A stretch of 64,000 bases of DNA from Salipaludibacillus keqinensis (GCF_003226325.1 NZ_PDOD01000001.1:1116001-1180000), one strand, 5' to 3'; positions 54,865-63,710 are shown, counted from the stretch's first letter. A program made the numbers and translations. The notes: a model not told the origin generated them from the sequence alone.

Positions 54865-55344
54865 CTATTTAAGTCTCTCTTGAAGATCTTTTTCTATTTT
54901 CGATGGGGATGTTTGAGGCGAATAACGTTTGACGACGTGACCTTCTTGATCAACAAGAAATTTAGTGAAGTTCCATTTGATTTCAGAGCTGAGCATCCCT
55001 TTTTCTTTCTCTTTTAAGTGTTTATATAATGGATGTGCCTCTTTACCATTTACATTGATTTTTTTAAATAAGGGGAACGTAACACCGAAGTTCATTTCAC
55101 AAGTTTCCTCCATCTGTTCATCTTCTACAGGCTCTTGGTTCATAAATTGGTTGGAAGGGAAACCAAGGACTTCCACATCCTGATCTTTATATTTTTGATA
55201 CAACTTTTCTAACTCTTTAAATTGTGGAGCTAGTCCACATTTCGTTGCTGTATTTACAATGATCAATAGTTTACCTTGATAAGAATCTAATGAGATTTCT
55301 TCACCATTCGGTTTTTGTACGGAAAAATCGTGAACTGTTGTCAT
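54865..55344 (-). CDS. bsaA: Glutathione peroxidase family (BsaA-like thiol peroxidase)
   Basis: Cytosolic peroxidase, 159 aa against 160 for B. subtilis BsaA. Active Cys in NTATKCGLAPQF near 37, Gln and Trp partners in FPSNQF and KWNFTKFLV. A resolving Cys lies in EETCEMNF, so thioredoxin or bacillithiol rather than glutathione is the likely donor. AGGAGGTTCGTC precedes the ATG. Confidence 0.92.
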   Translation of the reverse strand: MTTVHDFSVQKPNGEEISLDSYQGKLLIIVNTATKCGLAPQFKELEKLYQKYKDQDVEVLGFPSNQFMNQEPVEDEQMEETCEMNFGVTFPLFKKINVNGKEAHPLYKHLKEKEKGMLSSEIKWNFTKFLVDQEGHVVKRYSPQTSPSKIEKDLQERLK

Positions 55345-55469
55345 GACGAACCTCCTTAAGTTAAGTATCTATAGTTTAAGAAAAGCAATCTGAGAGCGCA
55401 ATTAATAAGACTTGCAGAAAACTAACTAATGAGTATGTTAAGCTATGGTTAACCGGTTTGGCAGGTGTG

Positions 55470-55859
55470 ATGTCATTGAATATAACGATTCTACTTATCA
55501 TAACCTTGTTTTTCATATACTTAACGATAGATTTGATCTTGCGAAAAAGACATGGAAAGCCCATGATAGAGACTTTCTTCAAAGACGTATTCGAAAATAG
55601 ACAAAAATATTTTTTGGCGTTTGAAATCACAGTATTGGGACTACTTCTATTGTCCATTCCACTTTTGGCATCTCTTCCAAGCGAAAGGTTTTTTAACGTT
55701 TATTCTAAATTCGTCATCCCATTCATGGGTCTTCTTATCTTTTCATCAAGAAGTATAGAAGAATACTTATATAAACGCGACAACAAAGATCATGTTCATT
55801 CACTGCTTTTGGTTGGATTAATGATCAGTATAATGACTGTTTTGTTTATCGTTAATTAA
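55470..55859 (+). CDS. DUF4181-type membrane protein
   Basis: Membrane protein of about 129 aa with four helices: ILLIITLFFIYLTIDLIL, FEITVLGLLLLSIPLL, FVIPFMGLLIFSS and LLLVGLMISIMTVLF. The layout and the LRKRHGKPM turn after helix 1 match DUF4181 of Bacillaceae. Function unknown. The start is unsure among TTG 55458, ATG 55470 and TTG 55476; only AGGTG is present as ribosome site. Confidence 0.65.
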   Translation: MSLNITILLIITLFFIYLTIDLILRKRHGKPMIETFFKDVFENRQKYFLAFEITVLGLLLLSIPLLASLPSERFFNVYSKFVIPFMGLLIFSSRSIEEYLYKRDNKDHVHSLLLVGLMISIMTVLFIVN

Positions 55860-55944
55860 CAGTCTTATTAAGAACTGTTCTTAAAATTCATTTATAGATA
55901 TTCAAGAAGAACGGAGGGATGTTATTTTTTATTCCTACATATTA

Positions 55945-56832
55945 ATGATTTTAGTTGTTATATTCTATTCAGGGAACATACTCGTAGGGAAAGCCATTAA
56001 TGAGCTACCACCTTTTACGATTGCTTTCTTTCGATTACTCATTGCTTTTATGATCGTGCTGCCAATTGCTTGGAAAAAAACATGGATCAACAGAGGAGTT
56101 TTCTTTGAGTATAAATGGCCTTTTTTATGGATGACGCTTGCTGGTGTGACGTTCTTTAATACGTTCATCTATGGATCACTTCAATTTACTACCTCCTCCA
56201 ACGTTGCTGTATTAGAAACAATCATTCCCGCACTAACCGTCATTTTAAGTGCCTTTGTTTTGAAAGAACGACTATTAAATGTGCAATGGTTCGGTGTAAT
56301 TTTGTCCGTCATGGGAGCCATTTGGGTTGTAGTTGATGGACGCCTTTTTCAACTGGCGTCAATGGATTGGAATATAGGTGATGGGATTATGATTGGTGCC
56401 ATAATTTCTTGGTCAGTCTATTCCATTCTGGTAAAAATGTATATGTATCGTTTTCCTCCTTTTGCCGCTCTTTTTGTTATGACAGGGATATCGCTTTTGG
56501 TCTTGCTGCCATTTGTAGTAGGTGAATGGCTCATCTTTGGAGTACCCGAGTTGTTTCAAACGGACTTAATCACGGGATTATTATATTTAGGTATTTTCCC
56601 ATCATTTGTTGCATTAATTTTATTTAACCGAGCAGTAGATAAGCTAGGAGCTTCGCAATCATCGGTCTTTTTAAACCTTCTACCTGTGTTTACGATGATC
56701 GGTGCGTACGTTTGGCTAGGAGAGGAGATTACCACAATGCATATAACAGGAACGGCTATTGTAATCTTGGGTGTGACGTTAACGACCCAAGGAGGAAAGT
56801 TTATAAAGAGGAAAAATACGGAAACAACGTGA
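55945..56832 (+). CDS. EamA/DMT family membrane transporter
   Basis: Ten-helix drug/metabolite carrier, two EamA repeats, about 295 aa from this ATG. Family marks: FYSGNILVGKAINELPPF and FFRLLIA in the first repeat, GASQSSVFLNLLPVF in the second. The first helix is cut short by this start: in frame, upstream, the codons read FYSYILMILV, a normal family N-terminus, with GGAGG six bases before an ATT at 55924. Adding one T to the T-run at 55925-55930 would instead join an ATG at 55919. True start therefore unsettled. Substrate unknown. Confidence 0.82.
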   Translation: MILVVIFYSGNILVGKAINELPPFTIAFFRLLIAFMIVLPIAWKKTWINRGVFFEYKWPFLWMTLAGVTFFNTFIYGSLQFTTSSNVAVLETIIPALTVILSAFVLKERLLNVQWFGVILSVMGAIWVVVDGRLFQLASMDWNIGDGIMIGAIISWSVYSILVKMYMYRFPPFAALFVMTGISLLVLLPFVVGEWLIFGVPELFQTDLITGLLYLGIFPSFVALILFNRAVDKLGASQSSVFLNLLPVFTMIGAYVWLGEEITTMHITGTAIVILGVTLTTQGGKFIKRKNTETT

Positions 56833-56898
56833 GATTGATGAGATTTTGACACAATGTGTTCTTTTTATAAGCTTACAAAATGTAGCTACTAAATTACA

Positions 56899-56949
56899 AA
56901 AAGAAAGCTGAGCAAGAGGAAATTAGCCTCTTTTACTCAGCTTTCTTTT
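56899..56949. terminator. Bidirectional terminator
   Basis: AGAAAGCTGAG and CTCAGCTTTCT pair, with AAGAGG/CCTCTT inside; overlaps the end of the exonuclease gene. Confidence 0.85.
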
Positions 56950-57552
56950 CGCCGCTTGTTGGTTTTTCTTGTTCATCCCTGGGGTTATGTAACCTTCCGG
57001 AGATAATAATCCGTTACTGATGTTCAGTTTTTCTAAAAGTTGTTCTTTCTCAAACGCGTTATGAATTTCTGAAGCTTTAAGTAATATATTAGCAGCTACT
57101 CTGGCGTCTTCCAAAGCGTGATGGTGGTCAAAAGTCAAATCCAACTGATGAGCAATCGTATTTAGCTTGTAATTGTAAAACTCCGGCCATGTTTTTTTGG
57201 CGATACTAACTGTGCAGTTATATTCCATCGTTGGATAAGGTAGACGATATTGATCTAACACGTGTCGAAGAACGCTAATATCAAAGCTCGCGTTGTGCGC
57301 GATCACAAGGTTGTCTTGAAAGTAATCAACCAACTCTGGCCAAAGCTCTTCAAACGTGGGCGAATCTTTCACGTCTTCCCAACTAATCCCGTGAACACTC
57401 TCACACATAGGATCAAAATAAGGATCTTTAGGTCGAACGAGAGAATATTTCTCTTCAACGATTTCGTCATTGACTACGTTCACTAGCCCTATCGCACAGA
57501 CGCTACCTCTTTGCCTCGAAGAAGTTTCAAAATCTAATGATAAAAAATTCAT
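56923..57552 (-). CDS. DEDDh 3'-5' exonuclease (DnaQ-like)
   Basis: Exonuclease of 209 aa. ExoI motif SLDFETS (Asp, Glu), ExoII NLVIAHNASFDISVL (Asp), ExoIII HHALEDARVAANI (His, Asp). It resembles the proofreading domain of DnaQ and B. subtilis-type DinG-less exonucleases; stand-alone form. A basic tail (KKNQQAAKRKLSKR) may bind nucleic acid. GGAGGGAATT precedes the ATG. Confidence 0.88.
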   Translation of the reverse strand: MNFLSLDFETSSRQRGSVCAIGLVNVVNDEIVEEKYSLVRPKDPYFDPMCESVHGISWEDVKDSPTFEELWPELVDYFQDNLVIAHNASFDISVLRHVLDQYRLPYPTMEYNCTVSIAKKTWPEFYNYKLNTIAHQLDLTFDHHHALEDARVAANILLKASEIHNAFEKEQLLEKLNISNGLLSPEGYITPGMNKKNQQAAKRKLSKRG

Positions 57553-57656
57553 AATTCCCTCCTAGTTCAAACATATGTTTCTATTAGATTAACAGGAGTC
57601 AGACTGGAAAGAAAGAGTAAAAGACTAGTAAATCAATAGAAAAGTTCGCGTGGAAA

Positions 57657-58046
57657 TCATAAAATTTTTTGAGAGGTACGCAGCTTCTTTTTTTTGCAAA
57701 ACGGACAAGATAAGGCATCAATTGAATCTAAAGCTTTCTCTATCCGTGATCCAATGCTTCTACAGTATGGGCATCTGTTGAAGGTAGTGAAAGTCTGATC
57801 TTCACCATAAATCACGGTCAACACAGGTTTTTCGAACAAATGGTGCTTTGTACATTGAAATAATTCATAAGAAAACTCAAAACGATGAATGGTTTGTTGC
57901 TGAGCCAATTCTTTAAACCCGTGTTGATCCTGGCGAGGGAGACATTTAAGGCAAACATCAAAGGGGAAATGTGTTACATCCACCCCTAAACGAGTGTCAA
58001 TGGAATAAAAGCAATTCTCGCATTGAATTTCTTGCCCAGAACCCAT
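57657..58046 (-). CDS. Zinc-ribbon protein with four CxxC pairs, 129 aa
   Basis: Unrecognised. CxxC pairs at CENC, CLKC, CPYC and CPFC suggest two zinc sites, one made by the first two pairs and one by the last two, with a beta-rich centre between. Might bind nucleic acid or act as a scaffold; no family recalled. GAAGGAGGTATAAGT precedes the ATG. Probably single. Confidence 0.65.
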   Translation of the reverse strand: MGSGQEIQCENCFYSIDTRLGVDVTHFPFDVCLKCLPRQDQHGFKELAQQQTIHRFEFSYELFQCTKHHLFEKPVLTVIYGEDQTFTTFNRCPYCRSIGSRIEKALDSIDALSCPFCKKKKLRTSQKIL

Positions 58047-58201
58047 ACTTATACCTCCTTCTATCTAATTATTAGGGGTACGCTATAGTTCTTTTATACC
58101 CGTTTTAAAAAAATTAGATCCTGTGAATCTAAATATTTTAAAGGATTCGGCTAATTTACATAGAAATCATAGTTATATTCACCAGAAGGAGGTAGGGGGG
58201 A

Positions 58202-59164
58202 ATGAAACAGGTTATAGTCATAATTACTGGAGCAAATTCTGGAATAGGTAAAGCTGCTGCAGAAAGATTTGCGAAAGAAGGCTATCAAGTCATCATGGCA
58301 TGCCGAAATATGGAAAAAGGCAGAAAAGCACATGATGAAATACGGAGGTCTACCAAATCAACCACAGTAGACTTGTTAGAAGTAGATATGTCTTCTTTTC
58401 GTTCTATTCGATCATTCTGTGAGATTGTAGAAAAGCGATACGATGCAGTAGATATCCTTATTCATAATGCAGCTTATTTCAATCATAGTGAGAAAATATA
58501 CCAGGTCAATGATCAAGGTATTGAACTGAGTTTTGCTACGAACACATTAGGTCCTTACTTTATGTCTCAGCTCTTTCGAAACAAAATGAGACGGTCAAGT
58601 GATCCTAGAATTCTTAATGCCTGTACGACAAATATCAAGCATTTTTTTGACCCTAAAAGAACGATTGACATTGAAGGTCTCACGGGCCCAGTCCCTTCTA
58701 AAAAGAAGTACAATGCCTACAAAAAATATGGTGATTCAAAAATGGCTTTACTAATGCTCACTTTCAAGATGGCCGAAGAATTCAAAATGAATAATATTAA
58801 AGTTAATGCAGTGCAGATTCCTGCAGTGAAACTCAGTAAAGAAGCTAAACAAAATCTAAAGTCTTTGTGGAGAGTTGCGGCCGAGGTACAAACTTTTTTT
58901 GCCCTAGAGACCGAAGAGATGGCAAACATATACTATGATTTATGCACTTCAGATCGCTTTAGTAAAATAACTGGCTGTTATATTAATCATAAAACTGATC
59001 TTATGAAACCAACTGGTTATAAACCCTCTTTAAAAACACAAATAAAACAGTTTTTTGGCTATTCTCTATTTCCTGTTTATGCCATCGATCCTAATAGACT
59101 AGAAAAGGTTTGGGAAGTAATCAATCATATGATAGAACATGCAAAAGAGGAGAAATCTTTATAA
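58202..59164 (+). CDS. Short-chain dehydrogenase, retinol-dehydrogenase-like
   Basis: NAD(P)-dependent oxidoreductase, 320 aa, in the extended-length WWOX/retinol dehydrogenase-like group. Cofactor motif TGANSGIGKAAA near 9-20; NAAY in place of NNAG; active-site Tyr and Lys in YGDSK. The Ser position reads ACTTN, where Thr may replace Ser. Basic C-terminus. GGAGGTAGGGGGGA precedes the ATG. Substrate unknown; lipids are plausible. Confidence 0.8.
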   Translation: MKQVIVIITGANSGIGKAAAERFAKEGYQVIMACRNMEKGRKAHDEIRRSTKSTTVDLLEVDMSSFRSIRSFCEIVEKRYDAVDILIHNAAYFNHSEKIYQVNDQGIELSFATNTLGPYFMSQLFRNKMRRSSDPRILNACTTNIKHFFDPKRTIDIEGLTGPVPSKKKYNAYKKYGDSKMALLMLTFKMAEEFKMNNIKVNAVQIPAVKLSKEAKQNLKSLWRVAAEVQTFFALETEEMANIYYDLCTSDRFSKITGCYINHKTDLMKPTGYKPSLKTQIKQFFGYSLFPVYAIDPNRLEKVWEVINHMIEHAKEEKSL

Positions 59165-59434
59165 TGAACATTTGTGTAAAATAATTCCATAAAGGGAAAC
59201 GTTTGTTCTTTTCAAATTTAAAAATTGTAGTATAATATAATTAAATATACTAGCAATCAAGCAAATCTTTTTAATTTTGCGTTTGGTTTTCAGGCATTGT
59301 GGTATTTATTATGATGATGATTACCTATTAACATGCTTACTGATGCAATGAAAAACTATTTGTATTTGGGCACTTGAATAGTTTGGAGCAAGTAGTGCAA
59401 CCGACATAAGTAAGACAAGTGGAGGGGTTGTGCG
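59165..59434 (+). promoter_or_regulatory. Leader region of sda
   Basis: 270 bases without another gene. GTAGTATAAT near 59226 looks like a -10. No good match to the DnaA box TTATNCACA was seen, unlike the B. subtilis sda promoter, which has several. Confidence 0.4.
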
Positions 59435-59587
59435 ATGTCTACATCGATTAAAGAATTAGAGAATGATCAATTAGTTGAGGTTTATAGTAATGCAAAAAAA
59501 TTAAATTTAGACATGGAATTCATTAAAATTCTTGAAGAAGAAATAACAAGAAGAAATATTCTTCCAAACGAAGCAACACAGACATAA
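59435..59587 (+). CDS. sda: Sporulation checkpoint inhibitor Sda
   Basis: 50-residue helical hairpin that blocks the sporulation kinases KinA/KinB when DNA replication is disturbed. The chain follows B. subtilis Sda: SIKELENDQLVEVYSNA as helix 1 (there: LSDELLIESYFKA), a LNLDMEFIKIL turn and helix 2 (there: LNRDFIELI), then EEEITRRNI (there: NEIKRRSL). GGAGGGG lies seven bases before the ATG. It is too short for most gene calls and supports a spore-forming host. Confidence 0.85.
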   Translation: MSTSIKELENDQLVEVYSNAKKLNLDMEFIKILEEEITRRNILPNEATQT

Positions 59588-59611
59588 TTTTTTTTTTTTT
59601 TCTGAGGTAGG

Positions 59612-59641
59612 GTGCGGCTTTCTCAAGCTGGCACTTTTTTT
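59612..59641 (+). terminator. Terminator of sda
   Basis: GTGCGGCTT pairs with AAGCTGGCAC (small bulge), followed by seven T; a further T14 run lies before it. Confidence 0.75.
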
Positions 59642-59797
59642 GTGTGATTTTCCATAATATTTGAGATTTATTTAGATAATAAGAAGAGATACTTGAAATT
59701 CTATTGAGAAATTGAGATAATATCTGATGGCTTGAAGTGAAATCGTTTATAGAGTAAAATATTCTGAACGATAAAGAAGTGAAATGAGGTTTTCTAA

Positions 59798-60874
59798 ATG
59801 AAGAAAGAATCCATTTATGGATTAACATTCGAACAGTTGCAGACGTGGTTCACGGAACAAGGCCAAAAAGCTTTCCGCGCTACTCAAGTATGGGACTGGT
59901 TATATATTAAACGAGTAAAATCCTTTGAAGAAATGACGAATTTGAAAAAAGATTGTATTCAGCTTCTCGAAGACAATTTTTCAATTCAAACATTGGAGTT
60001 ACATTCGAAACAAAAGTCTAAAGACGGTACAGAAAAATTTTTATTTAGACTGAGTGACGGTAATCTAATCGAAACTGTACTCATGAGATTTCATTACGGT
60101 TCTTCTGTTTGTGTAACTACACAAGTTGGCTGTAACATTGGATGTAGTTTTTGTGCTAGCGGTTTACTGTCAAAGGACCGTGATTTAACAAGCGGGGAAA
60201 TCGTTCAGCAAATTATGAATGTTCAGCACAGCATGGATGAGGCAAACGACGGGGAACGAGTAAGTCATATTGTTGTGATGGGAATAGGTGAGCCTTTCGA
60301 TAATTACACCCACATGATGAATTTCTTCCGAGTTGTGAATAGTGATCGTGGTTTGGCGATTGGAGCTAGACACATTACCGTATCAACAAGTGGGATTATT
60401 AAAAAGATTTACCAATTCGCTGAAGAGAAACTTCAGGTCAACTTAGCTGTGTCGTTACATGCGCCTAATAACGAGCTACGCTCAAGAGTGATGAAAGTAA
60501 ATAAAGCTCAACCGATCGAAAAACTGATGGAAGCAGTTGACTATTACCTAGAAAAAACAAATCGACGAATTACATTTGAATATATTCTTTTAGATGGCGT
60601 TAATGATAAGCCAGAACATGCCCAACAGTTAGTGGAATTAATTAAAGATAAGAAACGTCTCTCTTATGTAAATCTAATTCCTTATAACCCGGTGGATGAA
60701 TATATTCAATATAAACAAAGTAAAAAAGGATCCATTCTAACTTTTTACGATATTTTAATGAAGAATGGCATTCAATGTGGTGTTCGTCATGAACAAGGTT
60801 CTGATATTGATGCGGCATGTGGTCAGTTAAGAAGTAAACAAATGAAGAAGGATAGAGAGAAAGCTAAATCTTAA
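59798..60874 (+). CDS. rlmN: 23S rRNA adenine-2503 C2 methyltransferase RlmN family
   Basis: Radical-SAM enzyme that methylates A2503 of 23S rRNA (and tRNA A37 in some), 358 aa. Iron-sulfur Cys at 112, 116 and 119 (CNIGCSFC), SAM motif [10 protein letters not shown], catalytic Cys in DAACGQL near 341. Much nearer to B. subtilis RlmN than to Cfr. It stands alone, not beside rsmB and prpC-prkC as in B. subtilis, so it may be a second copy. GAGG precedes the ATG weakly. Confidence 0.9.
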   Translation: MKKESIYGLTFEQLQTWFTEQGQKAFRATQVWDWLYIKRVKSFEEMTNLKKDCIQLLEDNFSIQTLELHSKQKSKDGTEKFLFRLSDGNLIETVLMRFHYGSSVCVTTQVGCNIGCSFCASGLLSKDRDLTSGEIVQQIMNVQHSMDEANDGERVSHIVVMGIGEPFDNYTHMMNFFRVVNSDRGLAIGARHITVSTSGIIKKIYQFAEEKLQVNLAVSLHAPNNELRSRVMKVNKAQPIEKLMEAVDYYLEKTNRRITFEYILLDGVNDKPEHAQQLVELIKDKKRLSYVNLIPYNPVDEYIQYKQSKKGSILTFYDILMKNGIQCGVRHEQGSDIDAACGQLRSKQMKKDREKAKS

Positions 60875-60888
60875 CTTCTAATAGTTAA

Positions 60889-60927
60889 AACAGCCACACC
60901 AATTGAGACTTGGTGTGGCTGTTTCTT
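60889..60927. terminator. Strong bidirectional terminator
   Basis: CAGCCACACCAA pairs exactly with TTGGTGTGGCTG, followed by TTTCTT. Confidence 0.9.
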
Positions 60928-60965
60928 ACCAATTACAGAGATAATTTGTTGGCATTGACCTATGT

Positions 60966-61262
60966 TTATAACACAAAAGCTGCAAAGGCAATGACTAGTA
61001 AAGGTAAACCTATAGTAATGGAGCTTAATACGATCCCAGTGATAGCCATACCCTTTCCATATTGCTTTGTAGTCTTCATTTCAACTAGGGCAATAATACC
61101 GAAGAGAATACTAAGAAAACCAAGGATCATTCCAATGAAAACGATAAAGAGCAAAAATAATACTGATAGTGCTCCTAAAAAAGCTGAAATAATTGCCTTC
61201 ACATTATTATCGTGGGTAGTAGTTGTTGCAATGGTCTCATTCGGGTGTTGTTCATTGTTCAT
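60966..61262 (-). CDS. DUF4190 membrane protein, 98 aa
   Basis: A polar N-terminus of about 20 residues and two hydrophobic helices: FLGALSVLFLLFIVFIGMIL and a second, with the DUF4190 turn LFGIIALVEMKTTKQYGKGMAITGIVL's first part. Function unknown; such proteins are common in Bacilli. GAGGTGACCAC precedes the ATG. Read toward rlmN, with a shared terminator. Confidence 0.8.
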   Translation of the reverse strand: MNNEQHPNETIATTTTHDNNVKAIISAFLGALSVLFLLFIVFIGMILGFLSILFGIIALVEMKTTKQYGKGMAITGIVLSSITIGLPLLVIAFAAFVL

Positions 61263-61386
61263 GTGGTCACCTCATTTATACTATATTATCCAAAGGTATA
61301 TTTTACAGTGAATTGAACTAGATAACAATGAAAGGTCACTCTTCAGTCAATATAGCCGCGCTAAATTAGATTGTTTATGATAAACT

Positions 61387-62289
61387 ATGACTTTAAATAG
61401 CTCTGTACTGGAGGGAGATCCGATTAACGACTCAAGAGACGAAGAGGAAAATGAAAATAACCAAAACACCGATAATGATCACACGTTCAAAGAGAAAGAA
61501 GAGCTTTTCTTTGATGGCGAAAGGTATTATACAAAAGAAGAATTTTTTCACCCAGAGGAAGAGGAACAAGAAATTAAAAAACCGAAAAAGAAACGAAGAG
61601 GGTTGAAAATTGGGATAGCTTCTCTTCTCACTATTGCCTTATTAAGCAATGTATTTGCTATGTGGCCAAGATTGTTCAACTTACCGGCGATCGACTTTAT
61701 AGCTACTTCTCAAGAGCTATCAAATAACGAGGAGGTACAGTTATATAAAGAATCTATTGTTGTAGTTAGAGCTGGAAATAGTAAAGGAACAGGATTTTAC
61801 ATATCAGATGACGGTTACATCATGACAAACGAACACGTGCTTAATAACGATCCTCAACCGACAGTAACTTTTCAGAATGGAGAAAGTTATCGAGCAGAGG
61901 TAATCGAATCAAATGAAGACATTGATATAGCGATTTTACAAATAGACATTCAAGACACAGATCATTCACCGCCTATTCTGGAGTTTGAAGAAACTTGGGA
62001 TGAGACCATGCGTGTATATGTCATTGGCAATCCACTTTTCTTTAATTACATTGCCAATGAAGGGACTCTAATAGGTACAACAACGACTCAAAGTAGAGAA
62101 GAACCAGTCATCATGCTAGATGCACCTATTTATCAAGGGAGCAGTGGAAGTCCAGTTATCAATCAAGATGGTAACGTGATTGGCGTCGTGTATGCTACGA
62201 CAAGAGTTGACCATGACGGATCGCGAACGAAAGTAGGCTTGGCTATTTCTGTTGATGACTTCAAACAATATGTAGATTTGGAAGATTGA
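61387..62289 (+). CDS. Membrane-anchored trypsin-like serine protease (HtrA-like without PDZ)
   Basis: An acidic cytoplasmic region (to about 65), a Lys/Arg cluster, one membrane helix (about 74-95), then an outside S1C protease domain. Catalytic His in MTNEHVLN, Asp in NEDIDIAIL, Ser in YQGSSGSPV are all present. No PDZ domain follows, unlike HtrA/DegP, giving 300 aa in all. The start is in doubt: the ATG at 61387 has no ribosome site and lies inside a likely -10, whereas GGAGG stands eight bases before an in-frame ATT at 61423. Confidence 0.83.
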   Translation: MTLNSSVLEGDPINDSRDEEENENNQNTDNDHTFKEKEELFFDGERYYTKEEFFHPEEEEQEIKKPKKKRRGLKIGIASLLTIALLSNVFAMWPRLFNLPAIDFIATSQELSNNEEVQLYKESIVVVRAGNSKGTGFYISDDGYIMTNEHVLNNDPQPTVTFQNGESYRAEVIESNEDIDIAILQIDIQDTDHSPPILEFEETWDETMRVYVIGNPLFFNYIANEGTLIGTTTTQSREEPVIMLDAPIYQGSSGSPVINQDGNVIGVVYATTRVDHDGSRTKVGLAISVDDFKQYVDLED

Positions 62290-62342
62290 CTGACAGTTCG
62301 ATAACTTGGTTAAGGTGACTTTTATCCTTGAGCATTTATTTT

Positions 62343-62369
62343 AAAGCAGCCTTTTTGGCTGCTTTTTTT
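62343..62369 (+). terminator. Terminator of the protease gene
   Basis: AAAGCAGCC pairs with GGCTGCTTT around five T, followed by TTTT. Confidence 0.85.
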
Positions 62370-62534
62370 ATATAGAAAGAATTTATAAAACCATTTTCGT
62401 TCGCTCTAAGTTAATTTTTAAAAATTATAAAGAGAAGTCGCCATGATCACCTGCTATTTGAATTTGTCCAATCAGTACTAGGTTGTGGACATAGAATAAA
62501 GCATAAAGGCTTTTGAGAGGCAGGTGGTAAAACT

Positions 62535-62603
62535 ATGACTTTTATCCTCATCGTTGTGATGTTTGTACTGTTAATCATTGTAGGTTTATCTTATATTAAA
62601 TAG
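62535..62603 (+). CDS. YjcZ-like sporulation peptide, 22 aa
   Basis: A single hydrophobic helix, MTFILIVVMFVLLIIVG, then LSYIK. It matches the C-terminal core of Bacillus YjcZ-type sporulation peptides (FALIVVLFILLIIVG) but lacks their Gly/Tyr-rich front. AGGCAGGTGG stands before the ATG. These peptides are made during sporulation and may sit in forespore membranes. Confidence 0.6.
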   Translation: MTFILIVVMFVLLIIVGLSYIK

Positions 62604-62869
62604 TTTAAATTGAGGGGGCTGGTAATATAAGATTCTTACTCACACAGAGATATATTGAAAGATTTGAATCGGTAGAAACATGCATTCAGAGGAAAGACAG
62701 TGCTGAATGATGTGATTTTATAAATTATAACTATTTTCTAGATTTATGTTGATGCACAATTGGTGAGATTGCTTTGATCTGGGAGATCAACATAATTCCA
62801 AAGGTTTTGCCTACGAACAGTTTGCTCCAATCCAGGATGTAAGCTGTCCTTTTTCAAAAACAATATCAA
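62604..62869. other. Gap without a visible gene
   Basis: About 265 bases between the YjcZ-like peptide and a bidirectional terminator; no ORF with a ribosome site. Confidence 0.4.
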
Positions 62870-62907
62870 TAATAAGAGCATGTCTCTCAAAAGACATGCT
62901 CTTATTA
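62870..62907 (-). terminator. Terminator of the LuxR-type gene
   Basis: AATAAGAGCATGTCT pairs exactly with AGACATGCTCTTATT, loop of six bases; can work on both strands. Confidence 0.88.
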
Positions 62908-62925
62908 TATGAAGGTTATACATTT

Positions 62926-63624
62926 TTATCTGTAGCAATCGACCCATCCATTGCGAATCGTCTTTACAGTCACATCTGTGCGATCTTTAGCTTTCATCTT
63001 TTTTAATAAGGAGGACATAATGGTTGAAACGGTCGACCGAGCGAAATGCATTTTCTCTGCGATCTCTGAGTTGTTATTTCCTTCTAAAAGAAGTTGAAGA
63101 ACTTGATGATCTCTTTCAGTAAGGTCAACGGTAATTTTATTTTTATTTAAATGCATTTGTTTAATAGGCGTAGAATAGGACTTTAAGAAAGCCAGCTCAC
63201 AACTTATATCTTTGTGCAAGTCTTGATCTAAATAAACACCTGTTTTTAAAATGGATTCCAGTACAAAGTCCGAATGAGAACTAAGTAATGAAAGAGAAAC
63301 GATTCCATTAATAGGTAATAGTAAATATTTCAGCAATTGTTTATCATCTGTATTTTGAACAACGAGGACAGTTTTTGAATGTTCATCAGTTAAATGGAGT
63401 TGCTTTTCCAAAAATTCTTTTGTTTGCTCGCTATATCCTTCTACGGCATAAAAGACCCAGTTCTTTTTCTCAACATTATCAATAGAGATAAGGTTATTAT
63501 CGCGAGAGTTATTTAAATAGTTATCAATGCTTTCTTTTAAAGAGTAAAAGATCATGTCTTTCGGATCGTTAAACATGACATTAAAATGAAAGGTGTTCAC
63601 TCGGGAATCGTTAATATTAATCAT
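62926..63624 (-). CDS. LuxR-type transcription regulator under c-di-GMP control
   Basis: DNA-binding protein of 232 aa. The C-terminal LuxR/NarL helix-turn-helix lies at about 165-228 (LTERDHQVLQLLLEGNNNSEIAEKM then RSTVSTIMSSLLKKM). The N-terminal 150 residues have the length and strand pattern of a receiver domain (FYAVEGYSE, VLVVQN, GIVSLSLLSS) but no acidic pair or phosphorylatable Asp in place, so it is a pseudo-receiver. GAGGAGGC precedes the ATG. A c-di-GMP-I riboswitch with terminator lies 85 bases upstream on the same strand. Biofilm, motility or exoprotein targets are likely but unproven. Confidence 0.8.
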   Translation of the reverse strand: MININDSRVNTFHFNVMFNDPKDMIFYSLKESIDNYLNNSRDNNLISIDNVEKKNWVFYAVEGYSEQTKEFLEKQLHLTDEHSKTVLVVQNTDDKQLLKYLLLPINGIVSLSLLSSHSDFVLESILKTGVYLDQDLHKDISCELAFLKSYSTPIKQMHLNKNKITVDLTERDHQVLQLLLEGNNNSEIAEKMHFARSTVSTIMSSLLKKMKAKDRTDVTVKTIRNGWVDCYR

Positions 63625-63710
63625 GCATAAGCCTCCTCAAGTATAGATTACAAATTAAATAATCATACTATGTCAGCTCATTGCCTGCATAGGAATTATA
63701 TGTTTATAAA

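Noticed and set aside
59290-59305. DnaA box before sda
   Set aside because: The nearest string, TGTGGTATT, differs from TGTGGATAA at several positions.
59798-60874. Cfr-type antibiotic-resistance methyltransferase
   Set aside because: Motifs and length follow RlmN ([16 protein letters not shown]) and not Cfr.
62744-62947. 67-residue minus-strand ORF
   Set aside because: It runs through the exact terminator hairpin of the LuxR-type gene and has no ribosome site.
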